From assembly GCF_002866025.1 (NCBI RefSeq), contig NZ_LNDE01000003.1, forward strand, positions 1 to 64,000: 64,000 bases of DNA, written 5' to 3'. The position numbers and the translations under genes were made by a program. Positions 17,763 through 25,712 of this stretch are shown one piece after another; the first letter of the stretch is position 1, and each line of letters starts with the position of its first letter. The DNA is from Thermotoga sp. KOL6 (GTDB lineage Bacteria > Thermotogota > Thermotogae > Thermotogales > Thermotogaceae). Below the pieces are notes generated by a model. That model made no database searches. It had not been told where the DNA came from and saw only the letters and a program-made list of their open reading frames with translations.

Positions 17763-18289
17763 TAATTCTCATCACTGGGAGACCGGGAGTAGGTAAAACA
17801 ACACTCATAAAGAAACTCGCCCGCCTCCTGCAAAACGCAGGAGGCTTTTACACTGAAGAAATCAGAGAAGCAGGAAAAAGAGTGGGATTCAAAATTCTCA
17901 CCTTGGATGGAAAAGAAGGATTGCTGGCAAGAGTAGGTTTCCCATCAGTGTTTCGTGTTGGAAAATACGGCGTCAACTTAAGGGATCTAGAAAAAATAGG
18001 TGTGAAGGCCTTAGAAAAGGCTATTGCGGAGAAGGATATTGTGATAATCGATGAGATAGGAAAGATGGAACTCTTCTCCGACAAATTCCGTCAAGTCGTT
18101 GAAAAAGCATTCGATAGTGGAAAAGATGTGATCGCCACCATCAAAAAATCAAAAGACAATTTCTTGGATAAATTGAAAAACAAAAAAGGTGTTATTATCT
18201 TTGAAATGAACGAAAAGAACCGCGACCGTCTCTTCGACGAAATAGCCGAACTTTTCATGTTAAAATCTAATCGAGGTGGAAGAAAGTGA
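17759..18289 (+). CDS. THEP1-type nucleoside-triphosphatase
   Basis: Cytoplasmic P-loop NTPase of 176 residues, the usual size for the THEP1/NTPase_1 family first described in Aquifex. Walker A GRPGVGKT (7-14) and Walker B IVIIDEIGKMELF (about 95-107) are intact. The family hydrolyses ATP, GTP and other NTPs; the physiological substrate is unknown. It overlaps both neighbours by 4 bases (ATGA with the upstream gene, GTGA with the downstream HD gene). Confidence 0.9.
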   Translation: MIILITGRPGVGKTTLIKKLARLLQNAGGFYTEEIREAGKRVGFKILTLDGKEGLLARVGFPSVFRVGKYGVNLRDLEKIGVKALEKAIAEKDIVIIDEIGKMELFSDKFRQVVEKAFDSGKDVIATIKKSKDNFLDKLKNKKGVIIFEMNEKNRDRLFDEIAELFMLKSNRGGRK

Positions 18290-19539
18290 TAAAAATTCTT
18301 GCAAATTTGCTTAAAACCATACCGTCTCTGGGGAAACATTCCTTTCAAGTGGCTTTTTTGTCCGCTCGGATCGCAGAAAAACTGCATTTGGAAACCGTAA
18401 CTGCTTTTCTTGCTGGATTGTTTCATGATATCGGACTGATTCTCCCTTGGGATAAGAAAATCCCATTGGAGAATATTGATGACGCTTTCATAATCGCAAG
18501 AGATACCCCAGGAAAACCGCTTCATCTTCACTCCATTTTGGGAAGTTTTGTTGTCGAATACACGGAGAAGTTTAAATTTCTCTCTCCAATCATTTTGAAA
18601 CATCATTTTCCTGCACTTTATTTGACATCATCGAAAAAAGAAGATGTTTTTTCAAACATCGTGTTCATATCGGACCAAGTTTCCCGATACTCACTCATCA
18701 ACCTTGATGTTGATCCGAAAGCCATTTTGATACCTCTTGAAGAGATGAAAAGTTTCTTTTTTCCAGAGGTTTTTGAAGCTTGTAAGGAGACGTTGGAAAC
18801 GGAATTTGCTCGCTGGCAGCTCGAACACATTCTCACCGAGTTCACTATAACGGATTATCTTCAAGATTACACAGACGACTGTCCAGAATACAATTTGGAA
18901 GATATTTCCCAATTTGGGAAAGTAGTCTCTTTCGTGGTGGACTCCAAAAGTGAATTCACCAGTGAACACACTTGGAGAGTAGCAAAAATCGCAGAGGGCC
19001 TTGCCAAATCAGCTGGCAGAGACGAAAAAACTCTTTTTGTTGCGGGGCTTTTCCATGATATAGGAAAAATAAGTGTAAGTTACAGAATCCTTGAAAAACC
19101 CGCCAAGTTGAGCGATGAAGAATTCAATTTGATGAAGAAGCATGTGTATTTTTCTTACCTTATTCTGCTTCCCGTAAGCGATAGAGAATGGTTCCTTCCA
19201 GCAGTAAGACACCACGAAAGAGTAGACGGTTCCGGATACCCATTCAAACTTAAGGGAGAAGAAATGTCATTTGAAGATAAAATCATCCAAGTAGCGGATG
19301 TGTTCGGAGCTTTGTTGGAAAAACGTCCCTATCGTTCCGCTTTGGATCCAGAGAAAGCTTTAGGCATTATAAAAGAAGAAGTTGAAGAAGGAAAATTGGA
19401 TAGAGAAGTTTTTGAGATACTGGAGACAACGGTGAAGGACTTCAATTTTGAAAGCATAGAAATAGGCCGCAAACTGAGAGATGAGATTCAAAATTTTGTC
19501 AACAAAGCTGTAGAAAAATTTGGAGATTACGTACTGTAG
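18286..19539 (+). CDS. Protein with two HD domains, C-terminal HD-GYP type
   Basis: A 417-residue predicted metal-dependent phosphohydrolase. The first HD domain (about 15-110) has His47-Asp48. The second (about 225-400) has His257-Asp258, HDIGKI, His309-His310 and GSGYP (315-319), the pattern of HD-GYP domains, many of which degrade cyclic di-GMP. A cyclic-dinucleotide role is inference. GTG start overlapping the NTPase stop; the ribosome site is GAGGTGGAAG. Followed after 13 bases by the folate block. Confidence 0.87.
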   Translation: MIKILANLLKTIPSLGKHSFQVAFLSARIAEKLHLETVTAFLAGLFHDIGLILPWDKKIPLENIDDAFIIARDTPGKPLHLHSILGSFVVEYTEKFKFLSPIILKHHFPALYLTSSKKEDVFSNIVFISDQVSRYSLINLDVDPKAILIPLEEMKSFFFPEVFEACKETLETEFARWQLEHILTEFTITDYLQDYTDDCPEYNLEDISQFGKVVSFVVDSKSEFTSEHTWRVAKIAEGLAKSAGRDEKTLFVAGLFHDIGKISVSYRILEKPAKLSDEEFNLMKKHVYFSYLILLPVSDREWFLPAVRHHERVDGSGYPFKLKGEEMSFEDKIIQVADVFGALLEKRPYRSALDPEKALGIIKEEVEEGKLDREVFEILETTVKDFNFESIEIGRKLRDEIQNFVNKAVEKFGDYVL

Positions 19540-19552
19540 CAGAGGTGAGAAA

Positions 19553-19915
19553 ATGATATTGGTGAAGAGATTTTCTTTCGAAGCAGCGCACAACCTGACT
19601 AAATACCACGGAAAGTGTGAAAAATTGCATGGACACACTTACAGGTTGGCGGTCAAAGTAGAAGGTCCTTTGAACGAAGAGAAAATGGTCATAGATTTTT
19701 CAGAGCTGAAAAAAATCGTAGAAGAGAGAGTGATAAAGAAATTGGATCATACATATCTGAATGAACTTTTTGAGCAGCCAACAACGGAAAACGTGGCGAT
19801 ATGGATCTGGAAGCAACTCTCTAAACCGCTTGAAAGCCGTGGAGTACATCTTCTGGAAATAGAACTCTGGGAAACGGAGACAAGCGGGGTAATATACAGA
19901 GGTGAGGAAGATTGA
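19553..19915 (+). CDS. 6-pyruvoyl-tetrahydropterin synthase family protein, probable FolB replacement
   Basis: A 120-residue pterin enzyme. Zinc ligands are His13, His26 and His28 (AAH, HGH); the catalytic segment is KCEKLHGH, so Cys22 is followed directly by Glu23. In the PTPS-III group a Glu replaces or accompanies the catalytic Cys, and such enzymes convert dihydroneopterin compounds to 6-hydroxymethyl-dihydropterin in bacteria lacking folB. The gene stands before folE2, folP and folK with no folB, which supports this role over queuosine QueD. The ATG at 19553 with AGAGGTGA upstream was preferred to an earlier in-frame ATG inside the HD gene. Confidence 0.85.
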   Translation: MILVKRFSFEAAHNLTKYHGKCEKLHGHTYRLAVKVEGPLNEEKMVIDFSELKKIVEERVIKKLDHTYLNELFEQPTTENVAIWIWKQLSKPLESRGVHLLEIELWETETSGVIYRGEED

Positions 19916-20691
19916 GAGATGTTCAAAACGAAAAGGATCATAGAATGGTTCCTCTGAAAAAAGTGGGAATAAAAGATCTGAACTGGCCTTTAAAAGTTTT
20001 ACTCAAAAACAACGGTTATCAATCTACAGTTGCTCACATAAATTGTTCAGTTGATCTTCACAGAGAAAAAAGAGGAATACACATGAGCAGATTTATAGAA
20101 GTTCTGAATAAGATGGAAATGATAACTCCTCATGTTTTCGAAGAAATATTGGACGACCTCATAGTAACAATGGAGGCAAAGAGAGCTCACTTGGAGATTC
20201 ACTTCCCGTACTTCGTGTGGAAAGAATCCCCTGTTACTCGTAAAATGTCACCTTTGAAAGTAGATTGTTTTGTGGAAGCTGAAAGAAGCAAAACCTTTTC
20301 TTTCAAAATAGGAGTAAAAGTTCCTGTACACACTCTTTGCCCGTGCTCTAAAGAAATAAGTGATCACGGTGCTCACAACCAAAGGGCTTTCGTTGAAATA
20401 CAGGTGAAAACGAAAAAATTCATATGGTTCGAAGATCTGGTGGAAATAGCCGAGAGAAATGCGAGCTCACCATTGTATACTCTTCTCAAAAGGCCTGATG
20501 AAAAGTTCGTTACGGAACGAGCTTATGAAAACCCAAAGTTCGTTGAAGACGTGGCGAGGGATGTTGCTCTGGAACTGGAAAGGGACAACAGAATCGCTTG
20601 GTACAGGGTGTACGTAGAGAGTATGGAGAGCATTCACAACCACAATGCCTTCGCATGTGTAGAAAAAGGTGATTTCATTCTGGAGGGATGA
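19912..20691 (+). CDS. folE2: GTP cyclohydrolase FolE2 (GCYH-IB)
   Basis: Catalyses the first step of folate (and 7-deazapurine) synthesis, GTP to dihydroneopterin triphosphate. 259 residues; the type IB signatures are present: HTLCPCSKEIS with Cys143/Cys145, GAHNQR just after it, and the TERAYENP motif with Glu202. This class can use metals other than zinc. TTG start overlapping the PTPS stop by 4 bases, with AGGTGAGG about 4-5 bases upstream. No classical folE in the window. Confidence 0.93.
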   Translation: MRDVQNEKDHRMVPLKKVGIKDLNWPLKVLLKNNGYQSTVAHINCSVDLHREKRGIHMSRFIEVLNKMEMITPHVFEEILDDLIVTMEAKRAHLEIHFPYFVWKESPVTRKMSPLKVDCFVEAERSKTFSFKIGVKVPVHTLCPCSKEISDHGAHNQRAFVEIQVKTKKFIWFEDLVEIAERNASSPLYTLLKRPDEKFVTERAYENPKFVEDVARDVALELERDNRIAWYRVYVESMESIHNHNAFACVEKGDFILEG

Positions 20692-20693
20692 AA

Positions 20694-21527
20694 GTGATCT
20701 ACAGAACTCCGTGGGACAGAGAGATCGTATTCGACAGAACCATGATAATGGGAATCATTAACGTGACACCCGATTCATTCTTTGCGGATTCGAGGAAACA
20801 GAGCGTGCCTGAAGCAGTCAAAACCGCTGAGAAAATGATAGAAGAAGGTGTTGACATAATAGACGTGGGTGGTATGTCCACCCGCCCTGGATCGGATCCA
20901 GTGGATGAAGAGGAAGAGATGAGGAGAGTAATTCCCGTGATAAAAGCTATTAGAGCTGTAACAAACATTCCTATATCTGTGGACACCTACAGATGGAAAG
21001 TCGCATTGAAAGCTATAGAAGCTGGAGCAGATATCGTTAACGACATCAGCGGTTACCAGTTCGATCCCGAAATCATTAAAGTTGTCTCGGAAAACAATGT
21101 TCCTTACGTGTTAATGCACATCAAAGGAACTCCCAAGACCATGCAAGAAAATCCATTTTACGAAAATGTGATAAGAGAAATAAAGGAATATTTTCGTACC
21201 AAAATAAACGACCTCGTATCGAAAAATGTCAAGCAGATTATCTTGGATCCAGGAATTGGATTCGGTAAAAGATACGAAGACAACCTCGAAATCCTCAGAA
21301 AAATAGACAGTTTTAAAGAATTTGGATTCCCACTGCTTGTTGGTGCTTCAAGAAAATCTTTCATAGGTCTCGCTCTTGGTAATGTTCCACCATCAGAGAG
21401 ATTAGAAGGCACACTAGCTGTTACAGCGTATTGTGTAATGAAGGGTGTTAACATAGTGAGAGTACACGACGTTTTGGCAAACAAAAGGGTAATCAAAATG
21501 ATGGAGGCGATACTCTGGCAAGGGTAG
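20694..21527 (+). CDS. folP: Dihydropteroate synthase
   Basis: Condenses hydroxymethyl-dihydropterin pyrophosphate with p-aminobenzoate. About 277 residues, TIM barrel. Motifs: MGIINVTPDSF, IIDVGGMSTRPGSDPV and LDPGIGFGKRYEDN. An ATG at 20688 directly touches GGAGGG and so has no spacing; the GTG at 20694 has six bases and is the better start. The first two codons are therefore doubtful. It ends at the base where folK begins. Confidence 0.93.
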   Translation: MIYRTPWDREIVFDRTMIMGIINVTPDSFFADSRKQSVPEAVKTAEKMIEEGVDIIDVGGMSTRPGSDPVDEEEEMRRVIPVIKAIRAVTNIPISVDTYRWKVALKAIEAGADIVNDISGYQFDPEIIKVVSENNVPYVLMHIKGTPKTMQENPFYENVIREIKEYFRTKINDLVSKNVKQIILDPGIGFGKRYEDNLEILRKIDSFKEFGFPLLVGASRKSFIGLALGNVPPSERLEGTLAVTAYCVMKGVNIVRVHDVLANKRVIKMMEAILWQG

Positions 21528-21979
21528 TGATAGCGCTAGGAAGCAATCTTGGAAATAGAAAAGCGAACATAGAAACCGCTATCGAAAAAATGAAAGAAAA
21601 AGGTCTCTCGATAGAAAAGATCTCAACAATAGTAGAGACGGAACCTTACGGTTATGTAAACCAGCCAAAGTTTTTGAACGCTGTTTGTCTTGCAAATACG
21701 TCTCTATCCCCCAGAGGTCTTCTAGAAACACTCTTGAGCATAGAAAAAGAGATGGGAAGAAAGAGGACAAGAAAGTGGGGACCCAGAATTATAGACCTAG
21801 ACATTATATTCTACAATGAACTCGTTGTTAGGGAAAAAGACTTGGTCATACCACATCCTGATGCCCACAACAGGTTTTTCGTGTTGGAACCCCTGTGTGA
21901 AATAGCTCCAAATTTTGTACACCCTGTTTTTAAAAAAACAGTGCGAGAGCTTTTGGACGATCTCAGACAACGAAAATAG
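21527..21979 (+). CDS. folK: 2-amino-4-hydroxy-6-hydroxymethyldihydropteridine pyrophosphokinase
   Basis: HPPK activates hydroxymethyl-dihydropterin for folP. 150 residues with IALGSNLGNR at the N-terminus and the signature RKWGPRIIDLDIIFY (about 83-97). The start is GTG at 21527 with only a weak AAGG nearby; GGAGG about 20 bases upstream would fit a CTG at 21515, so the N-terminus is uncertain by four residues. The 3' end overlaps the convergent prolidase gene by 17 bases. Confidence 0.92.
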   Translation: MIALGSNLGNRKANIETAIEKMKEKGLSIEKISTIVETEPYGYVNQPKFLNAVCLANTSLSPRGLLETLLSIEKEMGRKRTRKWGPRIIDLDIIFYNELVVREKDLVIPHPDAHNRFFVLEPLCEIAPNFVHPVFKKTVRELLDDLRQRK

Positions 21980-23042
21980 ATCTTGGTAGTGTGGTGAGTA
22001 TTTCACATCCTTGCTCTTTCAAAACCACATCCTCTTCTATCCTAATTCCAAATTCACCTTCCAGATAAATTCCAGGCTCTATCGTGACAACAGCATTTTC
22101 AGGAAGAGGAGAGTCATTCCTAAAGCTCACCACAGGACCTTCATGAACCTCAAGACCTATTCCGTGCCCTAAACTGTGTCCGAAGAACTCTCCATATCCT
22201 TTCTCCGATATGTAATCTCTCGCTATAGAATCGAGCTGCTTTCCCGTCAAACCTGCTTTGGCGTTTTTGAGAGCCCTTTCCTGTGCCTCCAGAACGATTT
22301 CATGTATTTCTCTTACGCGGTCAGAAGGTTCACCAATACAAACAACACGAGTGATGTCCGCACAGTAGTTTTCATAGACTGCTCCGAAATCCACAACAAT
22401 CACGTCTCCCCTCTCCACAACTTTCTCTGATGCTTTCCCATGGGGAAGTGCAGATCGCCAACCAGAAGCTACTATTGTATCAAAAGCCGTCCCTTCGGCT
22501 CCCTCTCTTCTCATATTGTATTCGAGAAGAGCGGCTATTTCCTTTTCCGTCATACCCGCTTTTATCTGCTGAACAGTTTCAAGAAATGCCCTTTCAGAGA
22601 TCTCTATGGCTTGTTTTATCGCCTCGATTTCATTTTCATCTTTTATCATCCTCAAACGTTTTACTTCCTCGTCAAAACCGACAAACTTTCTCTTTCCGAG
22701 AGCAGTTGAAATCCTCCTAAACAAAGCCAAAGATAGTCTTTCCTCTTCGAGAGCGATTGTTTTCAAATTAAGATCGCTTACCACGGTCTTTAAAACCTCG
22801 ACAAAATCACCGTTTCTTACCTCCCTCACTTCAAAATCGGTTTCCTGTTTAGCCTGGCTGGTGTATCTCGGGTCGGTGATAAGAATCTTAGCGTTCTCAG
22901 AAATGAGAATGATTGAGAAAGAACCGGTAAATCCTGAAAAATAGAACGAAGAAGCTCTCGAAGAGTTTTCAATGTTCACCACGAGAAAAGCGTCTGCACC
23001 CTTTTCATTGATTAGCTCCGTTACTTTCTCAATTCGCTCCAT
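21963..23042 (-). CDS. pepQ: Xaa-Pro dipeptidase/aminopeptidase, M24B family
   Basis: Cytoplasmic metallopeptidase cleaving Xaa-Pro bonds, 359 residues. N-terminal creatinase-like domain (1-125) and a pita-bread domain with the dinuclear-metal ligands Asp218, Asp229, His293, Glu322 and Glu336 (DFGAVYENYCAD, GHSLGHGIG, TIEPGIY, RIEED). The ATG at 23040-23042 has GGAGGG eight bases upstream; a TTG six codons earlier contains that site and was rejected. Confidence 0.93.
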   Translation of the reverse strand: MERIEKVTELINEKGADAFLVVNIENSSRASSFYFSGFTGSFSIILISENAKILITDPRYTSQAKQETDFEVREVRNGDFVEVLKTVVSDLNLKTIALEEERLSLALFRRISTALGKRKFVGFDEEVKRLRMIKDENEIEAIKQAIEISERAFLETVQQIKAGMTEKEIAALLEYNMRREGAEGTAFDTIVASGWRSALPHGKASEKVVERGDVIVVDFGAVYENYCADITRVVCIGEPSDRVREIHEIVLEAQERALKNAKAGLTGKQLDSIARDYISEKGYGEFFGHSLGHGIGLEVHEGPVVSFRNDSPLPENAVVTIEPGIYLEGEFGIRIEEDVVLKEQGCEILTTLPRSIFVV

Positions 23043-23056
23043 ATTTGTTTCCCTCC

Positions 23057-24796
23057 TCAAACACTCTCAAATTGAATTTGGTAAAGCTTGTAGTACACAC
23101 CTTTCTTTTTGAGGAGATCAGAGTGCCTTCCTCTTTCTACAACTCTCCCCTCATGAACCACTACTATTTCGTCTGCGTCTTTTACAGTAGAAAGCCTGTG
23201 AGCGATCATTATCACCGTTCTTTCGCGCGAAAGTTCCCTCAGAGATTCCTGAATTCTCATTTCCGTTATCACGTCCACATTGCTGGTTGCCTCATCAAGG
23301 ATGAAAATTTTAGCATCGAATAAGACCGCCCGGGCGAGAGCGATAAGTTGTCTTTCTCCTGCGGAAAGCGTGGTTCCTCTTTCCACAATCTCGTAATATA
23401 TACCACCTGGCAATCTTTCTATTATGTCCAATGCATGAACTCTCTCTAAGGCCTCCAGAACCTGGTTCTCCGAAATTGTTTCATCGAAGAGACGTATGTT
23501 ATCCAAAATCGTACCGCTGAAAAGTAGAACATCTTGAGGGACAGCAGCTATCTGCTTTCTGGCGAATCTCAGGTTGTATTCGAGCAGAGGAATATTGTCG
23601 ATGTATATGGTTCCTCTCTGCGGCACGTAAAGACCGTTGATAAGACTCATCAACGTAGATTTCCCGGCACCTGTTTCTCCAACTATTGCATAAAGCTTTC
23701 CAGGGTGAAAGTCCAGATTCACATCTCTCAGAATCCAATCATTTCCATTGTAGGAGAACCAAACATTTTCGAAACGTAGAAAACCCTTAAAAATCCGACG
23801 CGGCCCATCTGGATTCCCAATGAACTCTCTCTTTTCTTTCAAAAGATTCACTATTTTCTCGGAAGAAGCCATGGAGTTCTGGATTATATCGTACTTTTCA
23901 GAAAGATCTCTCAAGGGTCTGAAGAACATGTCAAGATAGGACACAAAAGCGTAGAGAACTCCAAAACCAAGTGTTTTGTTCGTTACATACTTCGCGCCGT
24001 ACCATATAATGAGGCTGACACCCAAGAAGTAAAGAAAATCCATTAGCGGTCTGAAAATACCAAAAACATATAGTTGTTCCATCAAAGATTTGTAGTAGTC
24101 GGATGAAACCTTTGAAAACTCTTTCTCTTTGTATTTCTCAAGATTCAGGATCTTGATGATACTCACACCAGCTATGTGTTCCGCCAAGAATGCATTGAGC
24201 CGAGCAAGGTTGGTTCTGACTTTCCTGTAAGCTTTCCTGTCGAAGTATCGGAAAAGCAGAATGGAAACCGCCACGAGTGGAAGAAGATAGTAAACATGAC
24301 CGAAAAGTTCTTTACTGATTTGAACTAACGAAAAGATCACTGCTCCCAAAAGAAGGACGTCCATTATCACACTTGTAACAACAGAAGAGAAAAATTCTTG
24401 AATGTTCTGAGTGTCATTGACTATTCTCGTCGTGATGGTCCCAGAAGGCGTTCTTGTGAAAAAAGAATATGGAAGAGAAATGACATGGGAAAACACATCT
24501 TTTCTCATGAGAAAGACTATCTTTGCTCCTGCATAACCTGTTACATAGCTACTAGCGAATCCAAAAAGGAAAGAAAGAGCCCGTATTCCGAGTATAGCAA
24601 GAGCTATCGAGACAACTCCGTGGAAACGATCGGCTGATGATAACCCCCGTCCCGTGAGGAAAGCATCAATTGCCGTCTTCATAAGGCGAGGCGGTAGTAC
24701 TTCCAGTATCGTAAGAATCAAGGAAAGTAATGTGCCTACAAGAAAAAGATACCAATACCTTTTGGCATACATCAACAGAAACTTCTCAGGACTCAA
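23057..24796 (-). CDS. ABC exporter, fused permease-ATPase
   Basis: Half-transporter of about 579 residues: six-helix exporter domain (about 15-300) and ATPase domain with Walker A GETGAGKST, signature LSAGERQL, Walker B IFILDEATSN and the H-loop IAHRLST. Substrate unknown (MsbA/lipid and drug exporters share this plan). No partner half-transporter is adjacent, so a homodimer, or a partner elsewhere, is likely. GAGGTGG lies five bases before a TTG (24794-24796), which is preferred to the GTG inside the ribosome site. Its stop lies 14 bases before the pepQ start. Confidence 0.9.
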   Translation of the reverse strand: MSPEKFLLMYAKRYWYLFLVGTLLSLILTILEVLPPRLMKTAIDAFLTGRGLSSADRFHGVVSIALAILGIRALSFLFGFASSYVTGYAGAKIVFLMRKDVFSHVISLPYSFFTRTPSGTITTRIVNDTQNIQEFFSSVVTSVIMDVLLLGAVIFSLVQISKELFGHVYYLLPLVAVSILLFRYFDRKAYRKVRTNLARLNAFLAEHIAGVSIIKILNLEKYKEKEFSKVSSDYYKSLMEQLYVFGIFRPLMDFLYFLGVSLIIWYGAKYVTNKTLGFGVLYAFVSYLDMFFRPLRDLSEKYDIIQNSMASSEKIVNLLKEKREFIGNPDGPRRIFKGFLRFENVWFSYNGNDWILRDVNLDFHPGKLYAIVGETGAGKSTLMSLINGLYVPQRGTIYIDNIPLLEYNLRFARKQIAAVPQDVLLFSGTILDNIRLFDETISENQVLEALERVHALDIIERLPGGIYYEIVERGTTLSAGERQLIALARAVLFDAKIFILDEATSNVDVITEMRIQESLRELSRERTVIMIAHRLSTVKDADEIVVVHEGRVVERGRHSDLLKKKGVYYKLYQIQFESV

Positions 24797-24812
24797 AATT
24801 ACCACCTCTAAG

Positions 24813-24843
24813 TTGAAATTTTACCACTTCAGTGTGTTATAAT
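24813..24843. promoter_or_regulatory. Divergent overlapping promoters of ABC exporter and barrel-protein genes
   Basis: Plus strand: extended -10 TGTTATAAT (-10 at 24838-24843) with TTGAAA at 24813-24818 (19 bases apart). Minus strand: extended -10 TGGTAAAAT (-10 at 24818-24823). The two elements overlap, so the genes probably compete for polymerase. Confidence 0.6.
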
Positions 24844-24879
24844 CGAATGTGAAAAATCTATTAAGAGGAGGGAGCTTTC

Positions 24880-25434
24880 ATGAAAAAATTTTTTGTGGCG
24901 CTGCTTGTAATCGTCGCAGCAGGTTTGTTCGCCTTCTCTATGGAGGATTTGAAACTCAGTTTCTTTGGAAATTACAATTTCACCGTTAGTGTTTCTTCAA
25001 CTCCCACAACCGTTGAAGCAACCGCAGCTAGCTACTTTGACCTAGGATTGGATCTCACTTATCCAGTGGCGGAAAACATGGAGCTGGGTCTTGGGCTGGG
25101 ATTCGCATACCTTATTGATTCTACTGCTTCTCCGCTGTTTTCTGTAGATGCAACACCGAGCCAAGCCGCTGTTGACCTCTTCGCCGTTTTCAAGTATTCT
25201 GTCGAGCTTGACAGAGAGTCCAGAATAGTCATAAGAGGGTTCGGTGGAGCAAGCTGGCCGTGGGAAAAAATCGCTCTTGACAGATTCGGATGGATGTTCG
25301 GAGCAGGTGTCAACTACAGCAAATATTTTGAGGATTTCATTGTTGGGTTCGGCGCAGGTGTTGAAATGAGGATCTATGGAAAGAATAGTGTGATCTCTGT
25401 TCCCGTTGGAGCGAACTTTGAAATCAACTTCTGA
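24880..25434 (+). CDS. Small exported beta-barrel-like protein
   Basis: 184 residues with a signal peptide (about 1-18, ending LFAFS). The mature part alternates polar and hydrophobic residues in 9-11 residue runs (LGLGLGFAYLI, MFGAGVNYSKYF, VGFGAGVEMRIYG, VPVGANFEINF) and ends in Phe, as in eight-stranded outer-membrane barrels. It could sit in the outer sheath (toga). No exact family recognised. Strong GAGGAGGGAG site, own promoter and own terminator, so it is a single-gene unit, possibly highly expressed. Confidence 0.82.
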   Translation: MKKFFVALLVIVAAGLFAFSMEDLKLSFFGNYNFTVSVSSTPTTVEATAASYFDLGLDLTYPVAENMELGLGLGFAYLIDSTASPLFSVDATPSQAAVDLFAVFKYSVELDRESRIVIRGFGGASWPWEKIALDRFGWMFGAGVNYSKYFEDFIVGFGAGVEMRIYGKNSVISVPVGANFEINF

Positions 25435-25456
25435 ACGTTCGAAAGGAAACATTACC

Positions 25457-25481
25457 GGGGGCTTTTGCCCCCTTTTGTTTT
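25457..25481 (+). terminator. Intrinsic terminator of the barrel-protein gene
   Basis: GGGGGC, TTTT loop, GCCCCC, then TTTTGTTTT. Clear Rho-independent terminator 22 bases after the stop. Confidence 0.92.
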
Positions 25482-25493
25482 GAGGTGATAAGG

Positions 25494-25712
25494 GTGGATA
25501 AAGAAAAATATGTGAAAGGAATAGAAAAAGCTCTCCAAAGAATCGCCGCACGTGATCTGAAAGATATAGATGTATCTGAAATATGGATAGAGACCGCCTT
25601 GCCAAAAGATCTCATTCTTGAAATTTTGAAAGAAAGCAATTTAAACGTACCCCCAGGTATTGAAATTATAAAGGATGGGAGGGAAATCCTCTGGAAAAGG
25701 TCTGGATCCTGA
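25494..25712 (+). CDS. Small hypothetical protein
   Basis: 72 residues, mostly helical and charged, no recognised family, no signal or membrane segment. Of two in-frame GTG codons, the one at 25494 has AGGTGA about five bases upstream and is preferred to the one at 25485, which lies inside it. The 3' end overlaps the beginning of the DUF362/ferredoxin reading frame, so the two are probably coupled. Confidence 0.65.
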   Translation: MDKEKYVKGIEKALQRIAARDLKDIDVSEIWIETALPKDLILEILKESNLNVPPGIEIIKDGREILWKRSGS

